Shown: piece by piece, positions 11,250 to 24,076 of the stretch
Layout: every line of letters begins with the position of its first letter
Position numbering within the stretch: position 1 is the first letter of the stretch
Assembly: GCF_020360975.1 (NCBI RefSeq)
Contig: NW_025408691.1
Coordinates: 53,743 to 117,742, forward strand
Reading direction: 5' to 3'
Source of the DNA: Hirsutella rhossiliensis
Lineage: Eukaryota; Ascomycota; Sordariomycetes; Hypocreales; Ophiocordycipitaceae
Length of the DNA: 64,000 nucleotides
Translations under genes and position numbers: made by a program
The notes under the pieces: model-generated
What the model saw: only the letters and a program-made list of their open reading frames with translations
Database searches by the model: none
Told to the model about the DNA's origin: nothing

Positions 11250-12500
11250 ATGGACAGTCTGTCTTATTGCGGAAATCTCCTTACCCGACAGTCTCGACAA
11301 GTTCCCGTCCGGACGAATATACAAAGCTCGAGATCCAACGACCATGACGCGCAGACGATCGATCTCACTTCCGACGATAGTCAAACAGAACGACAGATAG
11401 CTCCTGCGATGACAGTCCCAGCTATAAAGTCTACAAATGGATTACGTCAACTCGTTACGGCCACGAACGAGGGCAACACCCATCGCTCTGAGAGTGCGCA
11501 GGCAACAAGAAAGCGATCAATGCTCCAGCCCTTCGATCTAACGGTGAACTTTTATTGTGCGTCCTTTAGAATCATCGATAATAAAGGATTGCCTGTAAAG
11601 AAGTATCACGTAGGATATCCTAGTCTTGTACGGAAGGTTACACATGTTTCTTTTCCGAACCAGCCAAGCAATTCCCGTCACATTCCGACATGATTCAACA
11701 GATTATTCGCAGAGCCATTAACGACGAGACTTTAATCGATCGCGACTGGAAGCTCCTATCAGCTTGCTTAGCAAACAATCCAGGCTCGATCTCGTATTAT
11801 CCATCACAAGCATACGAGACGACATCCCTGCTTGACCTTTTCGCTCGATTTCCCCACACATAGGATATCAGCCTCCAACAGTCTGACCCCTATTCGCACA
11901 GTCCGTTTCCACATTTCCCCACAGAAACTTCTAGGGCATCATCAACGCATCAGTGGCTTCAGATGATCCGATCAGATGCTTCCATTCACTACCATTCCTT
12001 CCATTCTCATATTCAGGCAGTCTATAAAGATCTCGCCTCTTTCCCACCTTAGATAGCAGAATCAAGAGTCTTCCAGTCCCTGATCTTTATGCCCACTTGC
12101 TCATCCTCCATGCGATATCTCCAAACAAGGCGATTGCATCACCTTAAGTACTCTTTAATCTTTTGTTCTCTTACGAGCGACAACAACCCAGACGACCTCT
12201 TCGAACCGCACATATTCTTAGCGCCAAGAACGAACCTTTAGTTAAAAAAGAGAGTGCGTCTCCGAAGAAACGCAAGCAACTCCCTAAGACTAAACCGACG
12301 CCGAAGAATACAAGCAAGAAGTTTAAGGTAGAGGCTATCAAGGAGGAGGCCGAGAATAAATCTACGATACAAGTAGCATCTGAGGCGGATTTTGACTTTT
12401 CACAGGACTTTAAGTCAGATTTAGGGAGCCCAGGTCAGGTCTTAGAGGATATCAAGGAAGGCGAGACTCAAGAAGATGGTATCTCTAACGCGGACGGGAC
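11250..12500 (+). pseudogene. unknown reading frame with SIM-like motif and lysine-rich tail, disrupted
   Basis: A frame from 11250 to 11693 contains IDLTSDDSQ, which resembles a SUMO-interacting motif. Coding-like sequence continues in another frame (about 11660-11860) with no stop for some 60 codons. A third open stretch (12163-12510) is rich in Lys, Pro and Glu (SPKKRKQLPKTKPTPKN), resembling a nuclear or disordered tail. The last frame runs straight into the left end of a pogo-like element at 12501, so the 3' part may have been cut off by that insertion. I do not recognise the family. It may be a decayed host gene or part of an older transposon. Confidence 0.3.
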
Positions 12501-12502
12501 TA

Positions 12503-15265
12503 CCCGTTGATCTTGGTCTACAGCAGCCCAACTAAGTGTCTTCGCCACTTAGTTGGCCCAAAAAATCCGGCACAGCCCAAAAAATCCGGCACAGCAGCCC
12601 ACCTCCAAAACGTCAACCCTATGCATCTCAACCGCGTTTTCTCGCGCAACTTGACTTTATTTACGTATCTTTTTGCCGGAATACATTATGACAGATAACA
12701 TGGCTACCCTGGAGGCAGCAAAGCCGTTCTGGCGTCTCGTCGCGACCCCAGAGCCGATGTTCGTCGCTCAACAACACCAAAAGAACGCTCTTTCCGTGCG
12801 AGATGCGGCCATCCGTTACAATGTGAAGAGCTCATCCGTACAGAGAGCCATTAATTTCATAAGAAACCCCTTTTCCCGTGCTCCAGGGCGTCCATTGGCG
12901 CTGACGGAGGACGAAGACGACGCCCTGGTTGCGTATGTACAGTGGATGGAACGCACCGGCATGCCCGCCACGAGAGAGCAACTTGAAGCTGTTGCAAATG
13001 CAATAAGAATGCGTCGAGATCCCAATGCCCGCCCGGTCTCGCCGGTTGGCTTGACAATTGGCGTGGAAGTCATCCTGCGATCGCGAAGACGTATCTCAAA
13101 GCAGTTGAACGAGCCCGGAAGTCCTTTGAAGCCCACGGGTAGAAGAAGTCGAATTTTTCTACCAAAGCTTCGAGAAATCATCACCAGCTACCGTATTGGC
13201 AGTTCAGAGATCTGGAATGAAGACGAGGCCGGAATACGCATTGGGTGCCTGCGAGAACGCATCCAAGTTCTCATCACGCGCACCACTAGAGTCAAGAGCA
13301 CCCGGCCCCGAGTTTTAGACCCAGCAAACCGAGAATCCTGCACGGTAATTGCCTCAGTTAACGCAGTGGGGGACTCTCTTCCACCCTGGCTTGTTTTCCA
13401 ACATTACCCTACCACCAACTGGGCCGGCATCGACATCATGACAGGCGTACGGTTTGCCCAGTCGCCAACTGGCTTTTCCAACGCAGAGATACACCTTGAG
13501 TGGGCAAGGCATTTCAACCGCTGGTCTTGGGCATCGTCAGCGCAAGCAAAACAGTCAGGAAATTCGCTGGAAGAGTGGTTCGGCTGTGACGAGCATCTTC
13601 GGCGCCCCAACATGGGGATGAGTCGGAGGCGCCGCCAAACCAACGGCCTGACGACGAGAAGATCTACCGATTGCTTGTTGTGGATGGCTTTACAGGCATA
13701 CCACCCTTGACTTTGCTGAGTATTGCATCAAGTTTGATATCATCATTGCTATTTTCCTCCACATTCCACCCACCATGCAGCCGCTTGATGTTGGGGTATT
13801 CCAGCCACTAAAGTCAGCACATCAGAAAGCGCTTCGAAGTCGCTCGCAGAAGGCAACATATCATTTTCGCGGGTCAACTTCTCACAGCTTTTCAGGACGT
13901 ATATGAGGCTGGCTTCACGCGGCATAACATTATGGCGGCATTTGAAAAACAGGCCTCTTTCCTGTCGACCCAGCGCCGGTGATCACCAAGATCCTCCACG
14001 AGCAGCTACGACAACAGCAGCCGATCAATCCTGCATACGCCTCGCTCCTACCCTCGGAGACGCGTTTCAAGTCGCCGCGGATGCCCTCAATGATATCCGG
14101 CAACGGTATGGGCCTCATGAGCTCGCCATCACGAGAAAACTTGCGGGTTCTGCGAAAGTGAACACCGAGTCTATCGCGATGGCGTCACATTCCCAGGCAT
14201 AGTCAGCGATAAGAATAGCCGAACCCAGGCGTATGCGAATCGAATGAAGAGAGGCAAGATTGTCAGGCCGCGCGGAGAGTTTATCACGAGCTCCAGCATG
14301 GCCGACATCACCCGGGAGTATGAGGAGCTCCAGGCAAAGCAAACCCGGCTTCAAACGCGCCAGGAGATAAGGATGCATCTTAAACGAGTTCGTGGAGAGA
14401 TGCAGAAGATCCGAGAAGACTATAAAGTCGGGAAGAAGCAGTTAGTCAATGGCAGAGTCAAGACATTGAACTTTAAGCCCTGGCTAGAGTTTACGGACGA
14501 GACGTTGAGTTCTACACTCTGGAGCAAAGTTGCGATACCCTCATGCGGAGCTCAAAGAGCCATCCAAGGAATCCTTTTCTATGATACCACGAAGAGAAAT
14601 AACTCCGCCAGAGATGTCAGGCGCGCGCAGCGACCGACCTCGCCCACTTACAGATATGTCGTCGTTGCCCGGCAGTGACGATACCGTCTATTTCACAGGC
14701 CTCGATCTTGACAAACATAGTGAGGATGGCGCCGACGATGAAGACGAGGACAATTTACTCGACACGCAAGAGAATATACCCTCATCGCCGCCGTTAGCAG
14801 CGGTTGAAGCGGTAGTCGATACACCATGCCCTCGACCGCGCACCTGATCGTCCAACAAGATACAGCAGACGCTCCAGGAACACAGGTATGGATAAAATAG
14901 CTCTCAGAGACGCACAACAGGCGAAATTACTACATAATACGTCTATTTGGACTCACAAACGCGGTCTTCCTATCTCTTCGACTGGAAGGCGGCAGCTCCT
15001 AAATAGGCCCAAAGACGTGATTTTTTCACTTTTCGTTGTTACTTGCGTCTTTAGGTGATCCGCAGCTATTGATCACATGTATATTTTAGCTATTTGAAGT
15101 CGCATTGACGGCACCATGAAGCGAAGCGTAGAATTTCTTGATTTTGCACCCCAAATTGAGGACCCTGCTGTGCCGGATTTTTTGGGCTGTGCCGGATTTT
15201 TTGGGCCAACTAAGTGGCGAAGACACTTAGTTGGGCTGCTGTGGCCCCACACCAAGATCAACGGG
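12503..15265 (+). mobile_element. pogo-like DNA transposon no. 2 with structured TIRs
   Basis: The ends are inverted repeats of roughly 95 bp starting CCCGTTGATCTTGG and flanked by TA at 12501-12502 and 15266-15267. Inside each TIR is an 11-bp palindrome (CCAACTAAGTG with a short loop, then CACTTAGTTGG). Two tandem copies of a 19-bp unit ending AATCCGGCACAG follow. The left TIR lacks about 5 bp present in the right one. Total length is 2763 bp. It carries a degenerate transposase. Confidence 0.85.
12673..14847 (+). pseudogene. degenerate pogo-family transposase of element no. 2
   Basis: An open stretch of 345 codons (12673-13710) begins with a psq-like HTH (SVRDAAIRYNVKSSSVQRA) and a second DNA-binding segment (TREQLEAVANAI). 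It reaches the first catalytic Asp in WNEDEAGIRIG near 13220. The second (LLVVDGFTG near 13680) and third (MQPLDVGVFQPL near 13780) sit in shifted frames. The C-terminal region to about 14847 is helical and charged, then acidic and disordered. Several frame changes separate these parts. Confidence 0.8.
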
Positions 15266-15315
15266 TAGCCACTTTTTCACACCTTCTACATTTCAGCCAG
15301 AACACCACCACCAAA

Positions 15316-16584
15316 ATGCGTCGCGAAGAGGCCAGGCTTCTGGAGGCTCGTGTGCAAAAGGCCAAGAAGTATCTTGATCAAAATCCCACTGCAAAGGTGA
15401 CCACGGTTGCTCGTCAATTCGAAGTGCCGCGTGGCCGACTCGAAGCCGCCTGGACGGCCGAACCAGCTTGACTGACCGCCAACCAACAAATACGAAATTG
15501 AGCAAGCCAGAAGAAGATGCACTATGCCGCTACATCGATCGCCTTGACGCTGTGAATTTAGCCGTACGCAGAGAGTTCATTGTGGATGCTGCAAACCGCA
15601 TTCTCAAGGTGCGGTCAGGCAAGGCTAGCCAGAGCAACCCGCCCACCGTGGGCATACATTGATCGACCGCTTCGTCAAGCGTCATAAATATCTACTAATG
15701 AGCCAAAAGCAGCTGGAATCGAACCGCCAAGCCGCCGAGGATATCCCTACAGTCATTGAGTGGTACAAGAAACTCCACGCTGTAATGCAATCCGAAGGCA
15801 TTGTGGAAGACGACATCTGAACATGGACGAAACAGGGTTTCGTATCGGGGTTGGGAAAGACCAATTGGTCGTCACAAAGCGCAAGAAAGCCCATTACTTC
15901 GGCACTCCTGGTAACAGGGAGTCAGCTACGGCCATTGAGTGCATCTCGGCCGGTGGGCGAGTCTTACCAGCCTTCTTGGTGCTCTGTGGTATCCAACATC
16001 AAGCTCGATGGTACGAAGTCATGAAGCACTACCCAGACACACGCATTGCGATGTCACCAACTGGGTATAGTAACGACGAGATCTGCTTGGAGTGGATCTA
16101 TCATTTCGACGAGCACACGAAAAACAAGACCAAAGGCAACAAGCGGCTACTTCTACTCGATGGATTCGGTTCACACCATACATACCCGTTTATCGAGTAC
16201 TGTGGGCGCCGCGGTATTATACCCTTCTCTTTACCTCCTCATTTAACACACCTTCTTCAACCACTGGATGTGGTAGTCTTTCAGCCGCTCAAGCATTATC
16301 ACGCAAAGGCGGTAGACCTAGTGGTTCGTGACGGCTGCACAGATATCACCAAATTGGAGTTCTTGGACTTCATTCAGGACGTCCGGAAGCAAGCCTTTCG
16401 TCAATTGACCATCATTTCTGCGTTTCGGAAGACTGGAATAGTGCCATTCAACCAAGAGGTGGTCCTGGCCGTCATGAAAGCACGCAAAGCTCGTACACCT
16501 ACCCCTGAATTGGATCCGGCCCTCCTGTCTTCACCGTTCGGCACGCCAGTCACCCTCCGGCAAATGCACAAGGCGGCAACGCAA
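15316..16584 (+). pseudogene. pogo/Fot1-like transposase no. 3, C terminus cut by Helitron A
   Basis: The start at 15316 (MRREEARLLEARVQ) leads into an HTH. A frame change near 15470 leads to a CENP-B-like segment, and another near 15660 leads to SRWAYIDRF-like sequence. From about 15822 one long frame holds the core: NMDETGFRIG (first Asp), LLLLDGFGSHH near 16155 (second) and LLQPLDVVVFQPLK near 16260 (third). It is the best preserved pogo core in the window. The frame runs on into Helitron A, whose first 5'-terminal repeat starts at 16585, so the native C terminus is missing. No TIRs were identified. Confidence 0.8.
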
Positions 16585-16648
16585 TGCCTTGAGGAACGAA
16601 GAGACGAAAGGATCCTTCTTCCGCCCCCTCCGTATGCCTTGAGGAACG
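16585..16648 (+). repeat. two tandem Helitron 5' termini
   Basis: TGCCTTGAGGAACG occurs at 16585-16598 and again at 16635-16648, with similar sequence after each copy (GAAAGG, then TTCTTCC). The 14-mer is the exact inverse of the sequence preceding the hairpin at the 3' end of each Helitron unit. The same sequence starts the isolated Helitron fragment at 43628 on the other strand. The duplication suggests two insertion events at one site, or slippage during replicative insertion. Confidence 0.65.
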
Positions 16649-16874
16649 AAAGGTTCTTCCTTCCGCGTCCTTCGCCACACCTCCACATCCTCTACCCCTA
16701 CGCACGGACCGCATGCCGCCCGTGCCCACCAGCCACTCTTCACCGCCACCTGTTCTTTTCCCCACCAACCTTCCTGTTCCTGCTGCCCGTTCCTGTCCCG
16801 CTCCCGCCCCGGTCCCACTCTCCGGGGCCAACTCTCCTTCTCGTACCGATTGTTCACAGCCATCACCGTGCACC

Positions 16875-19800
16875 ATGCCACGAGAACACCCCGTCACGGT
16901 CTCGCCCGAGGAGGTTCGCCGCACTTTGGGTGATCTTGAATCGCAGAGATCCCAGCAGCGCCGTTCCTATCAACGACCTTCACCGCTTATCAGGGTTCCC
17001 ACGACGAGATCCTCCGCGTCTTGCACGATATGGACCGCCAGCGCGCCGAAGAACGATCCCGCCGCCGTGAAGCTCAATTCCAATATACCGCACACACGCA
17101 ACAGCCGAACAACCCATCCCCGAGACGACCCTGAGAAGAGCAAGCGCCTCCACTCCACCTCCAACGCAGCCAAAACACTCCCTAGAAGACAAACGCAGCT
17201 GCCAGCGACTGCATCACCGAGACGACCTAGAGAGGGGCTATCACCTCCACTCCACCTCCCACGCGGCTAAGGCGCTCCTCCAAAGACACGCGCAGCCGCC
17301 GGCCGCTCCATCGCCGAAACGACACAGAGAAGAGGAGACACCTCCCACTCCACCCCCCACGCAGCCAACGCGCTCCTCCAAAAGACACACGCAGACGCCG
17401 GCCTCTCCATCACCGAGTCGATCCAGGGCGGAACAACCGCTTCGCCCTTCATCGCCCACACGGACGGGGCGCTTCCCCACGAGGCCCGGGCCTACGCAAG
17501 AAACCGTCCAACTCCAGCGAGACTCTGTCGAGTCTGCGCTACATCACCATGACGCCCGTTTCCGCTCTAAAGAGCAGGCATCGTCAACAAGATCCTGGTG
17601 CAACGAAGTTCCACGTGCCCTTCAGGTAGCAGCTCCTAGATCGTTCTACCAGGCGTTTACGGACGAGAGGACGTTGCCCATTTCTCACTGCGTCTTCTGC
17701 TATAGAAAGACCCCACCTTGCGAGCTCTCAACCATGCAGTGGAGGGGTCGATTGTCGCCCTCCCTGCTGCAGGCGACCCGGACCATCCAGAAGTGTGGCG
17801 CTTGCCTTCCGCCGCACGAGCGCGCGGGAGTTGACGTATGCCGCGAGTGTCGCGCCAGCTTCGACGGTGGACGGCTGCCCAAAGCCTGCTCGGTCAACAA
17901 TATGGCCATCGGTTGCGAACATCGGTACCCTGGCGAGCTTGATGACCTCTCCCGTTGAGGAGAGACTCATTGCCCTGCATGCGCCCTTTGGCTATATCAC
18001 CAAGTTCACGGTCGACAACAAGACCTGTTCGGGAATCAGCTACCGCAAGCACGTGAAAGGACATATCGTCGTCTTTCCGAACAAGGTGGACGATCTTGTT
18101 ACCACCGTTCTTCCCATCCCTTGCTGCAGACCATTGAGAATATCCACGTCTCTTGGAGCGGTTCGGCTAAGCCTGGCTCCGCAGACGTCAGACACCTGCT
18201 TCAGGTGCGCAAATCTCGAGTGGCGGCCGCCCTGGCGTGGCTGCAAAGGAACAACCCACTTTACGAGAATATCGCAATCGACCAGGCAGAGATGGATGGC
18301 TGGCGGTATGCCGACGGCTCCACTGTTCCGACCGTCATCATGGACCGCATGCAGAGAGAGACTCGTCGACCGTTGAGAGGACTCAAACTGACCACATAGT
18401 CCCGGACACTGATCGAGGCTTGGAGGAAAACAGTTTCAGAAGCATCGATGAACTTGTGAGCTCGATCGATGGCACCTTCGTCGACGAGTCTCGCGACTTG
18501 GACTGTACTCTATCGACTGAGCAGACTCGACCTCTCCTGGTGAGCTGGCGACTCTGTCCCCGACTCGGCTGCCATCGGCCAGGAAGTTGAAACCATATGT
18601 GAGACGTCTGCATCCGCCATGTTCCTCTTGATGGACCGGCTGCCTTTGCGGATACCGATAAGCTGTCGTTTGTGGCGGGCATGGCCAACGCCAATCCGGA
18701 TCCACGTGGCCGCTCTATACCATGCGTTATGCAGGTCCAAACTACGGGAGATCAGCCGTTTGTCCGAGTAGAACGTGGTGCGGACTTTGCAGACAACCTG
18801 CACGAAGATTTCTTCCCTCGAACATTTCCCAAGCTTTTTCCGTGGGGAAGGGGCGGCCCGAAATCAAAGGGCGACTCGAGTCGTAGCCGACAAAGCGACG
18901 CTGCCGACCGTCGTCCGAATCACTCGCTTAGCTACTGGGCCAGATACGTATTGCAACGGCATGGAGGCCGATTCGCCACCCATCCTGTCTTTTGTTTCTT
19001 AGTATTCAACACCCTCCTTCGCTCCTCTAACCGCCGCATCAGCATGGTCCGTGTCGCTAAAGATTCCTTCCACAGGCTCGAGCAAGCGTATGCGAACTTG
19101 AACGAGGACCGACTGAAGAGAGCCGAGGCGGAGATGCGGGAGACAAGGACCACGTCGGACCCTGACATATCGGTCTTGCTTCGCGAGCTGTCGATTTTGG
19201 CCACGCACAGCCGCTCTCGAACGAATCCCGTTTGCTTATGCGGAGGAAGATACAAGCTGTTAACATTTGGGCCGGTATGCCTGCAGTTTGGATTACCATC
19301 AGTCCCAACGACATTAATAATCCGATAAAGATGAAGCTTGCCATTCATAGGCTGCACGATTATGACTCTGCAAAGGAGCTTTTGGCCGATCTCCGTGAAA
19401 AGTACGACAGAATCGCCCTCAGCACCATGGATCCGGTCAGCTCGGCCATCTTCTTCCACCGAGAAATATCCCTATTCTTTGACAAATACGTGAATACAGG
19501 CCGGGAATCGATCTTTGGGAAGATTAGCCACTACTACGCCACGGTGGAGACGAATGAGCGAGGCAGCCTCCACTTGCATGGACTCCTCTGGCTGGAGGGC
19601 AACATGCGGTTACCGAACCTGATGGACGACATGGCCAATCCGCGGAAGAAGCATACCGTGCCCAGGTGATCCGGTATGTGGACTCTGTCTTTCATGAGTG
19701 TTTAGACGAAGATGCCGGAAAAGCCGTGCGACAACAGAGGAAGCCCATCGATCCCGTGGAGGAGGTCATGACCAGCACCTCGGCTCTCACTGCGGCCTTC

Positions 19801-22800
19801 GAAGACGAATCCAACTTCATCGCGTACTGTTGCCAAGTGCACTCCCACACGTACACCTGCCTCAAGTATTCTCTGAAGGGTGTCATCGAACAGGGGGCAG
19901 ATCAACAGAGACGGACAGCCTGCCGCTTCAAGGCACCGTGGAAGATCGTCGAGGAGACAGGGTTCACAGAGGATGGTCTGCTTCAGATCCGGCGCAATCA
20001 CCCGCTCGTCAACCGGTATAACAAGTCATTGGCGGTCGGCCTTCGCCACAATCACGACGTCTCGATGATCTTGACCAAAACCAAGGGCCTGGCCATGGTG
20101 TACTACATCACGAACTACGCCACCAAACTGGATACGCCGATGTGGAGGCGCATTGCTCTCGCCACCGAGGTTGCCCGCCAACTCCGCGAAGCCGGTCGTC
20201 CGACGTCTCGCGCACCAGATCCCGCCCTGCCCGACAACAGGCAGCAGGCAGTGTTGAACGAGAGCCGTCAATTCCTGATGAGAACGGCAAATCGGATCTT
20301 CTCCGAGCGACAACTCTCGGCCGTAGAGGTCTGTTACCACCTCCTTGGATATGATACCGACTTTACCAACGTGCCGCATTGGTCTTTCCTGAACCTGACG
20401 GCGCTCTATTGGGCAATCTTTCGGCTATGGTCACATCTCCGCCATCAGGCCGGCGAGCTGACGGACGCTGAACAGCCCGCGGAGACAATCCGTCTGAGGC
20501 AAGGAGGGCGAACCTTCTATACCTAGACGCGTATGCGTACCGGGGCCATGTTCTACGAGACTTATGCCTGTATGACTACATGTCAATGATTCATTTGGTG
20601 CGTCGAAAGGTCGGAGTGAAGACGACTCTCATATTTTCTCGATGGCCAGGATTCCGACTGTGACGACTGGATCCAAAAGCTTCGACGGCCCGACCAGTAC
20701 GCCATCCCGATCTTCCAAGGATACATCAGCGACGACCATGAGGACGATCACCCAGTCTATATTAAGCGGTACGCTCTAAACCCCGGCACCGTTTTGGCTC
20801 TATCTGATAGCCCGTGCAGAAATTCGGTCCTACACTTGGCGCTATTCGTCCCTTGGGAGAAGTTTATTTCTGAGAGCCAAGGCGACATAACCGACATATG
20901 GACGACGCATCGATCGGGGCTTTGTCCCCGCCTCCGTTTCCATGTCTCCAACATTGGTCTTTTGAGAAAATCTGCCGAAGACGCGCGCAAGGACGCGAAG
21001 CTCTGGGCCAGTCGGTCGGAGGGCGACGACACAATTGACGTCGAGTACCCACTTGACGACGGCCGCGATGAAGAAGAGCCTCCAGCGCTGGCTCATCGTC
21101 AGGCCTACAAAGCTCTGCTCCAGATTTTGCGAAATGCCGTGCAGGATACGGACGCCACAAAAGACTCACCCGTCCTTGGAGGTCTAATACACGATCTGTG
21201 CGAAGAGAACCCGGCTGAAGAAGAGCAACCTTTCGTCCAACGTCAAGAGGATCTGTACCGGAATATGCCCGATGATCAAGGTGACGCCTTGTGTCAATTC
21301 CCCATATCTCGAGACGATGTCCAAGCAGCGGCCAAGGCCCAACAACTATTGCATCTTCGGATGCTGGACGATATTGAGGGTGGTTCTCAGGGCACCGTAC
21401 TATCCACGAATGGCGCCGACATTGACGATACCCTTGCTCGCTACGGCGATATGGAGTCCGCCGCTGCGCTCCCGGGCAGTGACCTCAATGAACAAGGGCC
21501 TCGGATGCTTGTCGACGTCAGTCCGGCAACTAGCTTCGCGGAGATTGGACACACCGCCGCGGCCAGCTTTACACTGAACTATCTACAGACCATGGCCCTT
21601 CAACTCGTTTGCCTGTTTCTGGACAAGTATACTGCCAACCCGGACTCAGCCGGTCAGCATCTTCAATACACCGGCGGGCCAGGTGGCACGGGAAAGTCGA
21701 GGATTATCGATGCCCTGAAGGGCGTGTTCGCGGCGAGGAACCAGCCGCATCTTCTGCAGATAACCGGCACGTCGGGCAGTTCGGCGGCCCATATTGGCGG
21801 CACGACCATCCACTCGGCCTGTGGGTTAGATTCCCATCGCGATCCAAACAAACCGCCTCCCCCCTTCTCGGAGGCGAAGAAGTGGATCTGGAAACAGAAG
21901 CTGGTACTCGTGATTGACGAGGTCAGCATGCTGGGAGGAGCCACTCTGCACAACGTCAGTCGTCACCTGCAGGCACTCCGTGACTGTCCGGACGAACCGT
22001 TTGGCGGCATGCCCGTCGTCCTACTGATGGGAGACTTCTACCAGTTCGCCCCCGTGCGGGAAACAAGCCTACTGATCATCAGACCGCCGGACCGAACAGA
22101 GACCCCCCTGCGACAGGCGACCATCTCTCACCACAGCGGCTGCAGATTGTGGCATCTGTTCAAAACCGTGGTGCTCCTCGAAGACCAAGTCCGCGCACGC
22201 AACGATCCCCAACCCGTGCACTCCTGGATCGAGTTCGTAACGGGCGCCAGACCCATCAAGATCTGAGCTTGCTCAACGCCAACATTGTAGGACGCTCCCA
22301 AATCACCTTCCACGATGGTTTGCGTGCTATAACGCCACTGAACTGCACCCGGTGGGCCCTCAACATGGAAGCTGTTGTGGGCTGGGCGCGCTTCAACAAG
22401 CGGCACATCCGTATCTTTGTCTCGACTCACACCTGGCGTAGCGGCGCGCTTTCTCCAGACATCGTAGCGCGAACCGTCGGACAAGGCGACGACTCTGCCT
22501 GCAAAGTCCCCGGCGTCTTCTTCTACGCCCAGGGCATGCCCGTGGTTGTGAACAAGAACATCTACACTGGCCTGAAGGTTGTGAATGGGGCCGACTTTAC
22601 CGCCGTGGACGTGATAATCGATCCCAATCACCCGGGATACTGCTTGGCCGATGACGTGACCATCCACTTCGGGCCACCACTCGGCATTCTTCTGCAGTCC
22701 GAGGAGACGAAAGCCTTGGCGATACCGTCCTCCCTGTGGGGACGGTACTCATCCGCCCCATGTCACATATACTTGACTCGACTAACTCTCACTTCAAGTT

Positions 22801-23131
22801 CTTGTCCGCAAGATGCACGCGACGTGGACTGCCCGTTGTACCAGCGTTCGTTCTCACTGATTACAAAGCCCAGGGTAAAACGTTCGTCGAAGTACTGTTG
22901 GAGCTGCGTGGAAATCGTGTGATCAATGGTGAACCCTCCAAGTGCGATTTTACGAGCCTCTACGTCCAACTGTCCAGGTGCACCTCGCTTCGGGGCATCG
23001 CTTCTTGGTCCCGTGAGGTACCATGATTTCATTGGCAATGGGCTGGATCAGGCCATACTTGATGGAATGCAGAGACTCAAGAACTTGGCCGCAGAAACGA
23101 GACGGTTATACGAGGACCATAGTTTCGAAAA
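16875..23131 (+). pseudogene. Helitron Rep-helicase (DUF6570-like, HUH nuclease, PIF1 helicase), frameshifted
   Basis: The start at 16875 opens with MPREHPVTVSPEEVRRTLG. A Pro/Arg-rich low-complexity tract follows. Next comes a Cys-containing domain of the DUF6570 type (FCYRK, CGACLPP, VCRECRASF, ACSVNN; about 17640-18250), then the Helitron-like N domain. The HUH endonuclease motif HLHGLLWL lies near 19570. The C-terminal PIF1-type helicase shows a Walker A GGPGGTGKSR near 21675, Walker B LVLVIDEVSMLGG near 21905, GDFYQFAPV near 22030 and DYKAQGKTF near 22860. These proteins nick and unwind DNA for rolling-circle transposition. Many single-base frame changes break it, for example near 17957, 19650, 20525 and 22265. 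Confidence 0.85.
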
Positions 23132-23134
23132 TAG

Positions 23135-23874
23135 CTATCCCTTCACCGCCGACCAAGCATGGCTGCTGACATGTCCATCATATGCGACTTCATCCTCTGC
23201 TTTACCCTGCTCCATCGCGGCCATCATTTGCCTCATCCCCGTCCCGCTTGTCCCGCCCGGAGCTCGACCGTACACGGACTCAGCAAACATCCGAAGCTGC
23301 ATCGGGAATCGGGAATCCCCATAATGCTCGATGATGTCGCTCTTTTCCACCGCGCTTCGTAGGTCGTGCCATTGCGATGGGGTCATACCGAGTGTCTCGC
23401 ACTCTTTCTTCTTCTTTGCATCCCACCACGGCGGCAGTAACGCGGGACAACGCTCGACGCGCTCCAGGAAGCGCTTGAAGCCACGCAGCCCATTGGCGGC
23501 ACCACCATATATGCTATCCGCGTCTGCTTCGCCTTCAATGTTGTACATATCCTCAACGCGCAGTCGGTAGGCGTCGATCAGCAGCCCGTAGACATCTCTT
23601 TCCGATCGATCATGCAGCCAAGTGCGATTTTCAAGACGCGTGAAGGGGCGGATGACGCCCTGTTCCAACCCTTCGGAGGCGATAACTTTGCCGTTGTAGG
23701 CCCATCTTGAAACGATGTCGTGGCGTCGGCCTGTTTGCCACAAACCTTCTTATGGACCTTCCAGTCTGCCTTCTGGCAATCCCTGGAGCAGTACGGCGTT
23801 GTGGAACATTTCGCGCACCTCTTGAGGGCGACTTCAGGCGGCGACTTCTTGCAGCTATTGCACTCGAGGGCCAT
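23135..23874 (-). CDS. MYND zinc-finger protein carried antisense in Helitron A
   Basis: Minus strand from an ATG at 23874. The first 45 residues form a MYND finger: CNSCKKSP, then CAKCSTTPYCSRDCQKADWK, then HKKVCG, matching the Cys/His spacing of the family. The rest (about 200 residues, ending SAVKG) is acidic and helical, resembling small fungal MYND proteins of unknown role. One frame change near 23710 separates the finger from the remainder; it could be an indel error or a missed intron. The stop lies directly at the point where units A and B stop resembling each other, next to the Helitron helicase stop. It is therefore convergent with the helicase with no spacer and looks like captured cargo. 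MYND fingers usually mediate protein-protein contacts. Confidence 0.7.
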
Positions 23875-24076
23875 GATGACCTAATTCCGATGACCAAATC
23901 GTTGAAGAATTGCTTTCTGAAAAAGACCGCATAATTGAAGCTCATTTTATGCCGCAGGGAGGGCTAGCTTAGGCTTAAACGGGTAAGGTGCTGCAGCCGC
24001 ACTACCACCAGACTTGTTGTGCCTTTCCAAAAACCAACCCGAATGCTCGCGCTTTGACTACGCCCAACTCTCGTCC

